Both the position numbers and the translations under genes were made by a program. Under the pieces are notes generated by a model. It worked only from the letters and a program-made list of their open reading frames with translations, ran no database searches and was not told the origin of the DNA. Below are positions 46,793 through 59,111 of a DNA stretch of 64,000 nucleotides, piece after piece. The stretch covers positions 9,052,101 to 9,116,100 of the forward strand of contig NC_134845.1 of assembly GCF_965363235.1 (NCBI RefSeq), given 5' to 3'. Every line of letters starts with the position of its first letter. The first letter of the stretch is position 1. Source of the stretch: Mytilus galloprovincialis (lineage: Eukaryota; Mollusca; Bivalvia; Mytilida; Mytilidae).

Positions 46793-48032
46793 ATTAAAAA
46801 CCAATTCTTCAGAGAACAATTGAAGGTCTTTCCACCTTGATAATAAGAATGAAATTTAAAAAACGATGTTAGAAAATGTCCCTCCTTGTTGATGTAATTT
46901 GATTCTTCAAATTAATGTAAAAAAATAAGATTAATAGGTATATGCAAAAGACTTAATCGTTTTATTATGAACAGAAAATAATTTTTAGCAAAGGTCAAAA
47001 TATAGAACGTCAAATTGACCTTTGACCTTGACCTCTATTTCAAGGTCATAGGTTAGTGATCTCAAATAAAAAGACCCAAGGTCAATCATTAGTATGGTTG
47101 TGGAGAAATACTGATTTAAAAGACATAAGGGGAGGAAACTCCTATAAGGGTTAACCAAAACACATCGACTGAAATAGGTTGAAGTTACGCCTTTTTGTAA
47201 ACATTAATTTGGCAAACAAATCATATCATTAACTGTAACAGTTTCTTTTGAATAACGATAACCAGCAAAATTCAAAATTTATAACAAGACCTTGACCTTC
47301 GACCTTGATCTCAATTTTAAGGTCATAGGTCAGTGAACTCAAAACGGAAGACCGGAGGTCAATCACTTGTATGGTTGTGGAGAAATACTGATTTGAAATA
47401 CATAAGGGGAGAAAACTCCTATAAGGGTTAACCAAAACACTTGGACTGAATAGGTTGAAGTTGCGCCTTATTGTAAACAGTTATTTGTCAAAAACATCAT
47501 ATCATTTACTGTCACAGTTTCTGTGGAATAACGATAACAAGCAAAATTCAAAATTTAGAACCTTGACCTTTGACCTTGACCTCAATTCCTTCAAATGGAC
47601 CAAGGATTTCATATCAAAAGACTATAGGCCTCTACCACTTATAACGTATGAATTTATCCAACAAATCGCCTATCTTAAATTTTCAAAGGGAAATAACTCC
47701 CATAAGATGTCTTTTAATCACTCAAGTCAAAATAAACTAAATCATTCTCAAGACTAAACAAACAATTTGGTGAAAACAGTTTGCTAAAATCTTTTATGGT
47801 TTTAGAGATATAGCGATAACAAGAAAAAATGGGACGCAGGAGATAACTCCTATAAGAATAATTGTTCGGTCACACAGGGTGAGTTTTTAAACCCCCATTA
47901 CTGTACAACATCATTGGCCAAGAAATCCATTCGATATGTTGTAAGACAAAAAAGCATCTCCGACGGCAGAAGAAAAAAAAATAATCAGAAGAAAAACAAA
48001 AGGTCTTTCCACGAAAAGTGGAAAGACCTAAT
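46793..48032 (+). mobile_element. Helentron-like non-autonomous element with internal tandem repeat
   Basis: The left end carries an imperfect palindrome (CAATTCTTC/GAACAATTG) followed by AAGGTCTTTCCAC. The right end is a perfect hairpin, AGGTCTTTCCAC and GTGGAAAGACCT around a short loop (48001-48029), followed by AAT. The shared GGTCTTTCCAC word is at unequal distance from the two tips. Two to three units of about 271-277 bases fill the middle. Tandem repeats inside hairpin-ended elements are known from bivalve and fly Helentron-associated families. No open frame for a Rep/helicase. It lies inside a LINE. Confidence 0.55.
46985..47620. repeat. Tandem repeat, units of ~271-277 bases, with TGACCT clusters
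   Basis: Units begin near 46985, 47262 and 47535. Each has a cluster such as TGACCTTTGACCTTGACCT (47016, 47564; variant with TTCGACC at 47293), then AGGTCATAGGT, ATGGTTGTGGAGAAATACTG and AACTCCTATAAGGGTTAACC. The third unit is cut after the cluster. Confidence 0.85.
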
Positions 48033-49400
48033 AAAGGAAAACAACAGATAAATTCGATCATACGATTGAACATTTCCTTGAAGGAGGAGATGAGTCCTTG
48101 ATTGTACACACAATACCATCCTAGCAATATATAAATCAGGAATGGTGTAAGATATTCTGTGTACAAAAACAAAGTTTTTTTTCTCGATATTAAGAATTAT
48201 AAGAATTATAAAGGGATAACTGTTATATCCCTACTTTGAACAATCATCGAATCGATCCTCAAAAAACAGAATACCACCAGATACCAATGCACACTAAGGT
48301 AACCTACAACGAGGATTTACAAAAAAACTGTGCACCGATAAATACTTGTTGTATTATATAAGAGGCTGGGAGAGAAGAGTTAGATCTAGGACTACTCTTT
48401 ATCATTAAACTACTAGAAGCTGAATATGCATTTTGATGTTGTAGTGTACCACAAAATGATGCGTAGATTGTATCACATGTGAATACAAGACCACCATTGG
48501 ACCTCGATTAACAGCCTACACACGAATGCTTCATCATCTGTTAAATATGGAGGGCTGGTCACTGAAGTGCATTTAACAACGAGTAACCGAAGGCGGCTTT
48601 CTGAGGGCGGATTTCTATAAAACTTATGTAGACTCACTCCTACACAAATCGTGAGCACAGTGGACTTGGCATGAACATTGGGCCTGTGCGGATGACATAG
48701 CAATCAACTGTATAAATCATGAAGAAACTCAGATTCTCCTCAACATGGCATATAAAGTCAGCTGCTAAGAAAATTTTAAACTTAAATCCCAAGAGAGTGT
48801 ATTTATTGAAATGAAAGATCGTAAGACTAAACATTACAACTCTAGCATTGATTTACATTTAAATACTTCCAAATGTAGATAAAGCAGTACATTTAGGCAT
48901 ACAGACATCGAAAATTGCGAAAACATTGAGAACAATGTTAATTACAAAATCACAAAAGCAAGAGGAACCGATTACAGTCTAATGTCTGACAGATATCATG
49001 GACATCAAATAACGGATTAGACCCCTGCACCTGTATACATATACTGAAAACATATATCATACCAACCTTAATATACGGGCTGGAAATTTTAGTTCCGGAT
49101 AAAACCAATATGGAAAAACATGAGACATTTCACAAACGTAAGCTCAAGCAAATTCTATCCCTCCACAAAACACTCCAGAAGTTGTACAATATAATATCTG
49201 TACTGATTCTAACAGAAGGATATATTGGTATACAATCAATTTCTACTACCCGAAACATCCTCAGAGAAAACAAATTGCCAGGAAACAGTTTCACTCAAAA
49301 TCAACGCAGATTAACTGTTTGTTTAACATATTAAAAAAGATATCCTGGAAATGTAATCTACCAGACGTTTATTTACTATTGGAAACACCATAGACAAAAA

Positions 49401-52020
49401 TGCAATGGGAACAGTTATGGGTTCTTAAATTTTGAATCTTATAATCCCGAAAAGCACTTATATTTATGCCAACGCAATCAACTCGAGACACATATAGAAT
49501 ACATATCAAGGTAAAACTATTAAGTGAAACATAAATATTTCAAGCAAACCGTTCACGGTTCTGGAATTTTACTGCAGAAGACATTGATAAAGGATGTTGG
49601 CAACAATGTGGTCGACAAATTGATGGGGCATTCCAATACATTTATTAAAGTCAACATATTTTCGTTGTTATTTTGCTTTTATGTTTTTTTTTATGTTTTT
49701 TGTATTTGTTTTTCTTAGTGATTGACTATTCGTTTATACCCCTATATTGAGAAAATTTATTCGATGTAAACGTGAACGGTCAAATAATAACATTGTATTC
49801 ATAATTATGTGTATTATATGGCTGTTCATATCTAGTAATGGAGTATAAACTTTAAATTGGTACATTTTCCCTCTCCCACCATTTATTTTTATCTAACATA
49901 GTTTTTCAAATTTATCATCTTCAACCTTTTAAACAGAGACGGTGAGGTTTATCGTGTGTTTCTCAGTCCTTATGTCCTATGCATCCTTTTCTGCAGTTGT
50001 GTAAAATTTGAAAGACTCCGACTTGTGACTGGTCCTTATTAAAATTCTCACGAGTCTTGAATCACTGATGCATTTCAACGTCTTTGATTAACTGTTCATA
50101 TTTATAGTTACATGTACAGTATCAAGTGATTTTATTTCGTTATGGTTTAAATGAGAATTTTCAATATTACAGGTGAAGATTAATTACAAATTTGCGGGCA
50201 ATTCAAATTAAGTTTTCTGCTACATTGTTACATCAAACAATGATTCTCATGACGTCACTGTTCCTTTCAGATAAACGATATCTTCAGAAAACCATTTGTC
50301 ACTTGCCAGATCTAATATTTGACTTTCAAATATTGCTCAAATTTCAAAGAAAATGTAAGTTTAAATTAATCTATTAAATTGCAAATAAGTTATATCAAGT
50401 AATTGAGTTTCTAGTGGCTCACAGATTATATATTTGTAAGAAATATGTGGAAATATGACGAAATATGTCGATGAAACAACAACCCAAAACACAAATTAAC
50501 AAAACAACAACATACTATTGAACATAAACAATAAACATAATACAAAAGAGTCTTTGTGATTTTTGGTTAATTGTTTTCAAAATTAGTATTATCATGTCCT
50601 TTTATATCTTACTATAAGAGTTTGGCTCATTGTTATAGGATGTATGGTGACCTATAGTTGCTTACATTTAAGTCATTTGGTCCCCGGTTGATAATTGTTT
50701 CATTGACAAAAATACATTTTCTTCTTATCTTTGAATTAACTCCATGTTGAGCCCTAAATTTCCAATTTGCAATTTGTAAATACATTGAAAGGATCAGTTT
50801 AATTTTGTTTATTGACGGAAAAATTACTTTCTCAGATACGAATACCTTGAGTTAGAAAAGACAAAACATACTCTATAGAAAAAAACCTTTCTCAAACAAA
50901 ATATTCTCTGAAAATTACGTGCTTAAATTCTATATTCCAAACATAAACGTATCTATTCTTTTACCAACGTTCGACGTTCCTATAGAAAAGGGAACATTCA
51001 AACTCATAAGTCAAAAATAAACTGCTATGGCAAAAAAAAGGTCACATTCGAAAGGAAACTGTTTTCCAGTGAAGGTTCTGTTACATATATATTTTGTTCT
51101 TTTTATTGAAAACGCAGTTTGTATTAGAACTGTCAACGTTGTCAGTTTATTTTAGATTTATGAGTTTGACTGTCCCTTTGGTATCTTTTGTCCCTCTTTT
51201 ATTAGAATGTTTATCACGTTTCTCGAAAAAAAAAATGGATGTCACCCCATTTCTTTATTAGGGTTAATGTTTCTCAGTAATCCGTTTGTTATGAAGAGTT
51301 ATTGAAACGGTTGCGTGATTTTGTCGTTTCTTTTGTTTAGCAATGGCGTTGTAAATTTGTCATCGACTCATCACTTTAAATGCTCCTCCTCTTTTTGTAT
51401 ACCACAAATACATTTGCGTGTGATAAAAAAAAAACAACTTAATAAACTTTGGGCTTTGCATGCGCATTAACGGATTTATGGGACGCTCAAACTTTTGAAA
51501 TTCAGGGCTGTATACACGCATACAACCGTTAGGAGCTATATGACAAAAGGGGACCTTAAGTAGCCAAATTATTCCGTAGTCAACCTTGGAGTATCAGTGT
51601 GAAATATATCTATGGAAATTTTCAACTGGTCGCGGACACATTCTATTTCTCTTTCCTTGTTACTGATTTCAGCCATTGTATTTTATTGTTGAGTGCTGTT
51701 TGTCATTGGAAATAGAACTGGTGGCACTGCTACCGCAAACACAAACTAACCATCAATTGCTCTTAACGGGGTTTTTGGTGCGTTTACGTTATTTATCTAT
51801 GCATCAGTTTGATATATTTCAATCTTAGAAGTTTGTTTTTTCAATAATAACGTGTTTTGATATTGTTTGTCCTAGTTCTCTTTTTAACCGTCGACAGTTT
51901 GTCTTTTTGACATCTAAGATGCATCCATAGATATACCATCGACGGATGAAAGTAAAAATATAGAATTTGCTTGCATATATCGAGGGTATATATTATTAGT
52001 TACATGGTGTGTAAGTGACC
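49401..52020. other. Intergenic DNA with small repeat pieces, no gene
   Basis: A repeat A piece is at 50625-50735 and a repeat C piece at 51130-51205, with a further reversed piece near 50990-51030. About 51895-51960 resembles 10940-10990 (TTTTTGACATCTAAGATG), so the C1q copy C flank may begin here. No convincing coding segment. Confidence 0.45.
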
Positions 52021-52027
52021 TTATACG

Positions 52028-52110
52028 ATATATATGGGGTCAGTAAATTCCTTACAGGGTGAGAGCGAAGCTAGAATCCCCATATGGAATTTACTCAACT
52101 CATATATATC
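52028..52110. repeat. Palindromic repeat, second copy of the 20625-20700 type
   Basis: CGATATATATGGGGTCAG and its imperfect complement (CAACTCATATATATCG) about 60 bases later form a stem. Matches 20625-20700 in layout. Confidence 0.55.
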
Positions 52111-52259
52111 GTACTGGGTCACAAGCACACAGTGTAACGAATGTATCTTACCGACTGACTGTCTTCACATGTGGACTATCGGCCTATCAAATTGTTTAAG
52201 TCTTCAATACTTAGTTTTAACATGTTTAAGAACCTACTTCTATTTGTATATACAAAAAA

Positions 52260-52720
52260 TTTGTAAGGGTTCCGCGGAACCCAGTGTCTCGTCTGCTTTT
52301 GCTGTAAATCGCAGGCTCAACAAAAATGAGGAAAAAAATTAATAAAAATATTCCTCTTGACACTATCTTATTATTGTAAGAAGCTTCTGTCCAAGTTTGG
52401 TAATAATCTAGGATAGTTTATGAATCTAATAAATGTTTTGAAAACTTTAACTGCAGTCTATATGTAATGTTAACTGGAAGAAAATCTAAGTCCATTTAAA
52501 AGTAAAATACAGAAAAAATGGAGTTATCTTTTTACAAAATTGACCTCTGGATACTACCTTATGATTATAAATAAGCTTCTGTCCAAGTTTGGTACAAACC
52601 CAGGATAGTTTAAGAAAGTTATTAAAATTTTAAAAACTTTAACCACAGAGTGAATGTAATATTTCCCCGCAGAAAAACTAAGTCCATTTTAAAAGTAAAA
52701 TACGGAAAAAATGGAGAAAC
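52260..52720. repeat. Two ~190-base direct tandem units
   Basis: CTTCTGTCCAAGTTTGGTA occurs at about 52385 and 52568, and AAGTCCATTT with AAAGTAAAATAC at about 52488 and 52680; the segments between align with modest divergence. A GTTCCGCGGAACCC palindrome at about 52269 precedes the first unit. I recognise this as a bivalve interspersed repeat; no coding frame. Confidence 0.65.
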
Positions 52721-53204
52721 GAGAAACACTTATGAACCATATCAACACACGACAACTACTGAACATCAGATCCTGACTTAGGACAGGTGCAAACATATGT
52801 ATTTTGATCATTCATTATTAGTTTCATCGTCTGTTTAAACCTTTCAGATTTCTTTTTTGTTTTGAAAGGGAAGTAACTCCTTACTAACCCCATATGGTTG
52901 CTAACCCTATATGGTAACTAACTATGTATTTTTAGGACACACCAACACCAAATATATATGGTCACTACGTGTAGTCCATTATCCAATCATATTCCTATAA
53001 ATCTATAGGAGGTACATTTGGTTACATCTTAGAAAAGGGTTAGACAAGAAGCATATACTAATCGGCTAAATGGTGAAGCAGTATCTTTACTTATGAATAA
53101 TAAGTTATATGACAGTGGTAAATCGATGGTGCAGCAGAAGAACCTGGTATGTTGTTGGGTTTGTTTTGTACATGTATAGTATTTTGTAAACTATTAAAAT
53201 TGTG

Positions 53205-53330
53205 AATGGAAATGGGGAATGTGTCAAAGAGACAACAACCCGACCATAGAAAAGACAACAACAGAAGGTCACCAACAGGTCTTCAATGTAGCGAGAAATT
53301 CTTGCACCCAGGAGCGTCCTTGTTTGTTTT
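53205..53330 (-). mobile_element. Penelope-like family 2, 3' tail fragment
   Basis: Reverse complement of the end of the 6131-6786 tail: GGAAATGGGGAATGTGTCAA at 53209 and CACCAACAGGTCTTCAATG at 53269. Confidence 0.65.
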
Positions 53331-53689
53331 GTTTTTTTAACAATTTTACCATGGTGTTGTCTCTCTTTCCTAAAATCATATGAACACTTGGTATATTTTT
53401 GAGAGAGAAGATATTACTCAAAATTAGTATACACACTGGAAAACCAGAAAGCAATTAATTTCAGATAGATAGTCAATGGCAATACAGGTTTATTGCTCAT
53501 CACTATCTCTAACTCATTTCGATTTCTATTTAATTTTAACACCTTCCCTTCTGTTCAGCCGTCTGCGATCCATCTCATCGTTTTAATTCATAAATCAAAT
53601 TCAGGTCATGAGAACTTTTCATGATTATAAGTGAAATGAAAACTGTTTACAAAACTTTGAATTTTTCGAAAAACTAAGGATTTTCTTAC

Positions 53690-53878
53690 CCCAGGAGTAG
53701 GTTACCTTAGCCATATTTGTCACAACTTTTAGGAATTTTTTATCCTCAATGCTCTTCAACTTTGTATTTATTTGGCTTTTTAACTATTTTCATCTGAGCG
53801 TCACTGATGAGTCTTATGTAGACGAAACGCGCGTCTGGCGTATAAAATTATAATCCTGGTACTTGATAACTATTTAAA
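53690..53878 (+). repeat. Interspersed repeat family D, plus-strand copy
   Basis: GAGCGTCACTGATGAGTCTT followed by ATGTAGACGAAACGCGCGTC; ends near CCTGGTACTTGATAACTAT. Best-preserved version of this segment in the window. Confidence 0.7.
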
Positions 53879-53978
53879 ATATCGAGTCAACTTGCGCATT
53901 CTACATCAAACATGTCATGATTATTTTTGTCGTTCGATTGTTGTCTGAATAGTGTATTATGTATCAGTCACATCGTAA

Positions 53979-53984
53979 TTTATT
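53979..53984 (-). terminator. Candidate poly(A) signal of C1q gene copy C
   Basis: AATAAA on the minus strand in the same conserved context as 12513-12518 of copy A. Here the element at 54195-54477 pushes it about 530 bases past the stop. Confidence 0.35.
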
Positions 53985-54194
53985 GATTCATATTGAAAGC
54001 AGGATAAACACTTCAATTGTGATTGATTACTGATGATGTATAAGCAAAAACTCAAATACATGTTTTAATTATAGAGTACTCAGATATATAAATGGTTATG
54101 CATAAAATCTATCAAAATACGTTTTCTTTTGATTAAATCAAAATGAACAAAAGCAAGTAAGATCCACATATGTGTATCAAATGACCAAAAGTAA

Positions 54195-54477
54195 CGGAAC
54201 CTAAATTGCACCGAGTACCCAAATTGCATAATATCCAATTGTTCAAAATATTTGAAGAAAGTAAACAAAAGCTTAAACATGAATGCAATTTGGGTACTCC
54301 TAAATACAAAATCATGGTTTGTAGGTCATACCAATTTTTCTGATTCCATATGGATTCAAAATTAAATTGGTGAAACCATATAGAAAATAATGATATTATG
54401 AGAACTTTTGTCTGAAGCATAAATAAACGTGGGTTAATAAAACTGTCCAAATAGGTGCAATTTGGGTACCCTCAGTT
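54195..54477. mobile_element. Short inverted-tip element in the C1q copy C 3' region
   Basis: GAGTACCCAAATTGC at about 54213 and GCAATTTGGGTACCCTC at about 54458 are near-perfect complements; a further GCAATTTGGGTACTC lies at about 54286. Copy A lacks this block between its poly(A) candidate and stop codon. No coding potential. About 54120-54195 is left unassigned. Confidence 0.6.
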
Positions 54478-54510
54478 AAGAAATTAGCGTATATACACTT
54501 GTTATCTGGC

Positions 54511-54914
54511 TCATAACTTGAATCCTGAGAACATAGAACATAGTGATTCACTCCAGATCATTTTCAAATTCTTTCCGCGGATTACTCCAATCCATGCCTT
54601 CTGTCTCTTCATCATCCGTACAATAACATTACTGGTTCCTGTCATGGCATCGCTGACTGAATCACTATCAACAGCATTTTCTGCAATTCTGCGGTGGTTT
54701 GCTACTAAAACGCTAGTGAAATCTTTACCAGCATTAGTAACTGTGGTCCAGGAGAAATGGTATAATCCATCCTCAGGACAGGTAAATATACCCGTTGTTC
54801 CGTCATAGGCGTCGCCTTCTTTCAAGGAAACGGTGTCAAACATTACCACGGAGTTTTCAGGAAGATAACTTCTATCAGATGATAGAGTTGCAAAAAAAGC
54901 ATACTTCTTCGAAA
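54511..54914 (-). CDS. C1q gene copy C, exon 3 (C1q domain), partial gene
   Basis: The acceptor before 54914 has the same sequence and phase as copy A (CTCATTTCAG, then VSKKYAFFATLSS). The exon is open to a stop at 54513-54511 and encodes a full C1q domain: VVMFDTVSLKEGDAYDG, FTCPEDGLYHFSW, then FTSVLVANHRRIAENAVD, ending CSMFSGFKL. Two residues shorter than copy A near the C-terminus; substitutions are scattered and mostly conservative, which suggests it is or was functional. Exons 1 and 2 are not in the window. Intron 2 holds a repeat C copy, a DIRS element, a short element and a repeat A copy. Secreted lectin-like role inferred from family. Confidence 0.8.
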
Positions 54915-55219
54915 CTGAAATGAGTAAAAAAAAATATGTGGACAGTTCTTTAACAGAGATAGGATACATAGCTTATTTAATTTGAAACTACTTTCTATAT
55001 AATTACCACTTTTATGTGTGCGATGAACAGAGACATTTAATGGCAATAAAATCTACTAAATTAAAATACGATTCTCTAAATTTTTTCATTTTTTTTTCTT
55101 CGCAGAAACATATTCTTGATCGGTTATGGGATAAAAGAAGGTACGCAAAATTTAATTTTTAAATGTCATTAATGTTATGGAATAACCGTTTCACAAATGA
55201 TATCGGATATGTTCCTTAA

Positions 55220-55535
55220 GTCGTAACTACAATCCCCTTCCCTTTCATGAATATGACCTACCGAATAAGACTATTTACCGGATTTGTAATCACATAAGCA
55301 ACACGACGGGTGCCACATGTAGAGCAGGATCTGCTTACCCTTCCGGAGCACCTGATATCACCCCTAGTTTTTGGTGGGGTTCGTGTTGTTTATTCTTTAG
55401 TTTTCTATGTTGTGTCATGTGTAGTATTGTTTTTCTGTTTGTCTTTTTCATTTTTAGCCATGGCGTTGTCAGTTTGTTTTAGATTTATGAGTTTGACTGT
55501 CCCTTTGGTATCTTTCGTCCCTCTTTTAATTAGTT
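55220..55535 (+). repeat. Interspersed repeat family C, best copy
   Basis: In intron 2 of C1q copy C. Runs from AACTACAATCCCCTTCCCTT to TTTCGTCCCTCTTTTAATTA. Absent from the equivalent place in copy A (about 13470), which shows it inserted after the duplication. Confidence 0.7.
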
Positions 55536-57343
55536 CAGAGTCTAAATGTGTAAATGTGCCATCTATAATGCGATGATGAGGTTTTTATATGTAGGTACAG
55601 GTTCAATGTATCTGCAAGCTTAACCCAAATTTCATAATTTTTAATACAAGATACAGAAGTACATTGTTTCTCATTTAATTTTTTTCATGCCTTTCATTAT
55701 GTTCAACGTAACATTTCACGTTTTAGTAAAATTCAAAATACATACATGTAGTTGATATAAATTATGTAAAACATTTGAAATGGCAATATGGGAAATTGAT
55801 TTGCAACCATTTTCATGGAAAGTCAAAATTATCAATTTTTTCACCAAGGTAAATCACTTGTTTCACATTATGGCCGTGTTCACACCAAACGCCATGAACA
55901 GTAAACATGTTTACACTAGACCACTTTGGAGTTTGTCTGTCACCGATAACTATTATGCGCGCCTTTTCGACGTCATTTACCAGATAGAGGGAATCGCCTT
56001 TATCCCTACACTATAAACATTCATCAAGCGTATTAGTGATCGTCACTGTGCAGGATAAACATTTGTTCTGTAGGTACTTAATCACAATTCCCCAGTGACA
56101 TCAGTGCTGAAAGACAATTATGACAATTCAAGTTGCCGAATAATTCGTGCAATATAGCTCTATTGTTTTCCAACCACTCGGTTAACATTGAAACGGGAGT
56201 TCCGACGCCCCTAAACATGCTAAACGCACACATTACGATTAGAACCTAAATTTTTGACGGAAATGCATTGAACTCGAAAGTTGTCTATTAGTTTAATGAA
56301 ATGTACACTAGTTTCACATTAAATGTGTACACATCTATACACCTTGTTTTGAAAAAAAAATGATAAACGGTCGCGTGGAAAAAAATTTGACTAACATACC
56401 CTCCTTATGAAAATTTGCAGTATTATTGATCGTCACTGTGCAGGATAAACATTTGTTCTGTAGGTACTTAATCACAATTAATACATCAAATTTTGTGAAT
56501 TAACGCATTAATAGTTAACAGCATATTCGATATTCGTGTAAAATATAGTAATGTAGTTTAAAGATATTAACGATGTCCCGATTATGCATTAGAAAACGCA
56601 GCAGCGTGCTTACAGACAAAGACAAAGGATTGAGATGTTAAGGATAACTACATTGCTATCTTTTCTGTTTGTTTAAATAGGTATTTCTACTCCAAGAAGT
56701 GTTTGGCAAAGGCAGTGGGTAATGTATTTTTTTTATTTTTAAGTGCATTTTAACGAATTTGAGATAATAGACATTTACGAGTAAAATGTTGTTTGAGTAA
56801 AGACCAGTGGCAAATATTTCGGTGTATGTCTAGTCGATTCGGGAAGATCTTTTCAAATGTTTGTGTTAGGAAATGATGACCATGCTTTGAGTCTTGATAA
56901 GGGGTTATACAAGCTGCGCAAAGTTTTTTTTTATTACAAATAAATTTATCAAGTCAAGACAAATTTTCTGTAATGAACTTTATGAATAATTGTTATATTA
57001 AATATCAATTTCATTCAAAACTCGTTTCTCCCTTAAATATACATGGTAAAATTAATGCTATGAATGTCTAGTTTTGTGTACACTTAACCTATACAAGTAC
57101 TACATTGACGGTTGACTACATTTAGACAAAACATGATTTAAACTACATGTAAACATTGAGTTTTACCAGTGGAACGTAATTGTGTCTAGTTTACGTGTGA
57201 GTTACACTAACACTTACGTGTGCGTTACACTAACACGACACTAAGTTTCGGCCAATGTGTACACGGCCTATGTCGGTTAATATTTTGTTATCTTGTCCTC
57301 ATCTTTAATAAGAGCGAAATATTTTTCACAAGTCTGTTAATTT
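55536..57343. other. C1q copy C intron 2, collinear with copy A
   Basis: Matches 13480-15286 in order with gaps; for instance the segment GTGTTCACACCAAACGCCATG occurs in both (13795 and 55877). Small open frames here differ between copies, so they are not coding. A scrambled patch at 56427-56546 is described among the findings. Confidence 0.6.
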
Positions 57344-57350
57344 CATTTCA

Positions 57351-57513
57351 TTCATTTTCTACTTACCACCTGAGAAATATACATACGGATATTACTTTCC
57401 TTACCAGTCCAGACTTCGCAATTAAAATAAAACATCTAGATGACAGAGATACTTCCAACCGGAACTACGTCACCTACATGCTTTACTCTACCTGTACCCC
57501 AGTTTTATTTTTT
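57351..57513 (+). repeat. DIRS left inverted terminal repeat
   Basis: Begins TTTTCTACTTACCACCTGAG and ends before CCCAGTTTTA. Nearly exact reverse complement of 62395-62552. A few further bases at the tip (57344-57350) are unique to this end. Confidence 0.85.
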
Positions 57514-57577
57514 GCGCCGAAGAGTTCAGACGTTAAAAAATATTTTCAAAGTTATTTAATTTTATAAGTTTAAGATA

Positions 57578-59098
57578 ATGAGAAGTGAAGGCTCGGATGC
57601 CTATGTCGAGGAAGACACTTCTTCTGTGTTAGAGGATAATTCAATGGCCTCCGACAAAGTCACTTCCGCTCCCGGGAAGAAAGGTAAGAAACGTACTTCT
57701 TCTCGTAGCAAGAAAGACAATTTATCAGACTTGGAAAGTCGTATGATAGCAAGAATTGAACAACAGGACAAGCAAGTCAATTCTATGAATGATAAAATGG
57801 GTAAATTATTAGATTTACTTCAAGACAAGCGTACTGACACCGGAAATGAAGTTCCAAGGTCAGAACATGAGTATCAAAATACGGTCACAGTCGAGGCATT
57901 TAGTGCTGCTCGCAGACCTCTTATCCCGTTGAATAGTGCTATTAATGAGCACCAAAATAGCGGTGATGATATTGACACACTATCTGTTCGAATTTCGGAT
58001 TCGGAACGTCAAAATAGTGGTTTTTTATTCAGTGCAGAGGGCTCTGAGAATTCTAGAAATTCTGATCATGAAGATGTCAATACTTGTGACAGTAGATCAG
58101 TGTTAGTTAAATCTGGTGAACATGACAGGTTCCAGAAATATTTAGGTAACAGAAATGAGAAATCTTGTGAAACAGAGAAGCAAGATAATTCTGTGAGTCA
58201 TACACTAGGTGACAAGTTTGGTCTAGATGCTTATACTTCGTTAAAGACTGAGAAAACGGGTTTAGTGTTAGAACAAAACCAAATTGATGTTTTACGTGGT
58301 TCTTGGAGATCAGAGACTCCTCACAAAATCACTAGTTATAAGGAAAATTATAGACTAAGTTTCCCAATAGATACAAGTTGTCAAGAATACTTTAATGTAC
58401 CGACAATGGACAATACAGTAGAAAGTTTACTGATGAAAAGATATGGGCCAAAGGCTGCTTTTGGCAGAGTCCCAAGTTTATTTACTAAGAACTTAAAGTC
58501 ACTTGAAAGGTTAGCTTATCAGGGTCAAGTTGCGGCCCGCATGGGATTGATCACGACTTGTTATTTGCAACAAGCAAGTGGAAATTTATTGGATAATTTA
58601 ACATCTGATTCGCCAAATTTAGATAGTGCAATTCAGAATGTAAGAGACATTTTTGCTTTGTCAACCAAAAGTTTAGATCAGACGGCGAGAACTGGAGCTT
58701 TTCACCACATGATACGTCGTCGTGCTACCATGTATGATACAGGTCTAAATGAACTTAGAGACTATGCTAATACAATTGTGACTTTACCATTAACAGCAGA
58801 TGGTATATTTGGTTCACAGTTTGATACCAAGATGAAAGAGAAAACTGACAGAAATAAACAATTAGCTGAAGTTTTACCTGATAATAGAAGAGTTACACTT
58901 GGTTCACAGTTGGGTAAAAGAAAACCAACGGCTACAGTTACTTCAGAGTCAACATTTGTAAAAAAGCCTAAATTTGACAGTAACTTTAAGATACCAAAGA
59001 AGAACTTTGGGGAGTTCAAGTCATCTGGTAAACAGACACAAGCTACCAAACCATGGGTAAGTTCTTTCTCTAATGTGAAGAAAAAGTATAGTTCCTGA
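57578..59098 (+). mobile_element. DIRS gag-like frame (part of element)
   Basis: Long open frame of about 506 codons. Acidic start, a basic patch near residues 30-50 (KKGKKRTSSRSKK), a likely coiled coil at about 50-85 (MIARIEQQDKQVNSM), a Ser/Asp-rich middle, and a better-ordered C-terminal half with YGPKAAFGRVPSLFTKNLK and TARTGAFHHMIRRRATMYD. Position and features fit the first frame of DIRS-group elements, thought to be a nucleoprotein; homology is inferred from position. Confidence 0.65.
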
Positions 59099-59111
59099 CG
59101 CCAAAAATCTA

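Larger units (their letters stand above)
46240..49400 (+). mobile_element. Decayed LINE split by a later element
   Basis: Left part (46240-46790): RFIWDRIDKITYEETIKGIL, AVTYISDTLGNAALKCIP and EIKLANFEWYKEGKHYFDNP, the region between endonuclease and reverse transcriptase. Right part (48200-49400): DFYKTYVDSLLH, then CADDIAINCINHEETQ with the catalytic A-D-D core at about 48690, then LKTYIIPTLIYGLEILVPDK and RKLKQILSLHKT-like segments. Both parts have many stops and frame changes. The element at 46793-48032 separates them. Different LINE family from 26.8-28.1 kb. Confidence 0.65.

Noticed and set aside
47455-47757. 100-residue protein near the tandem repeat
   Set aside because: Lies across the Helentron-like tandem unit; no homologue recognised and the reading differs in neighbouring units.
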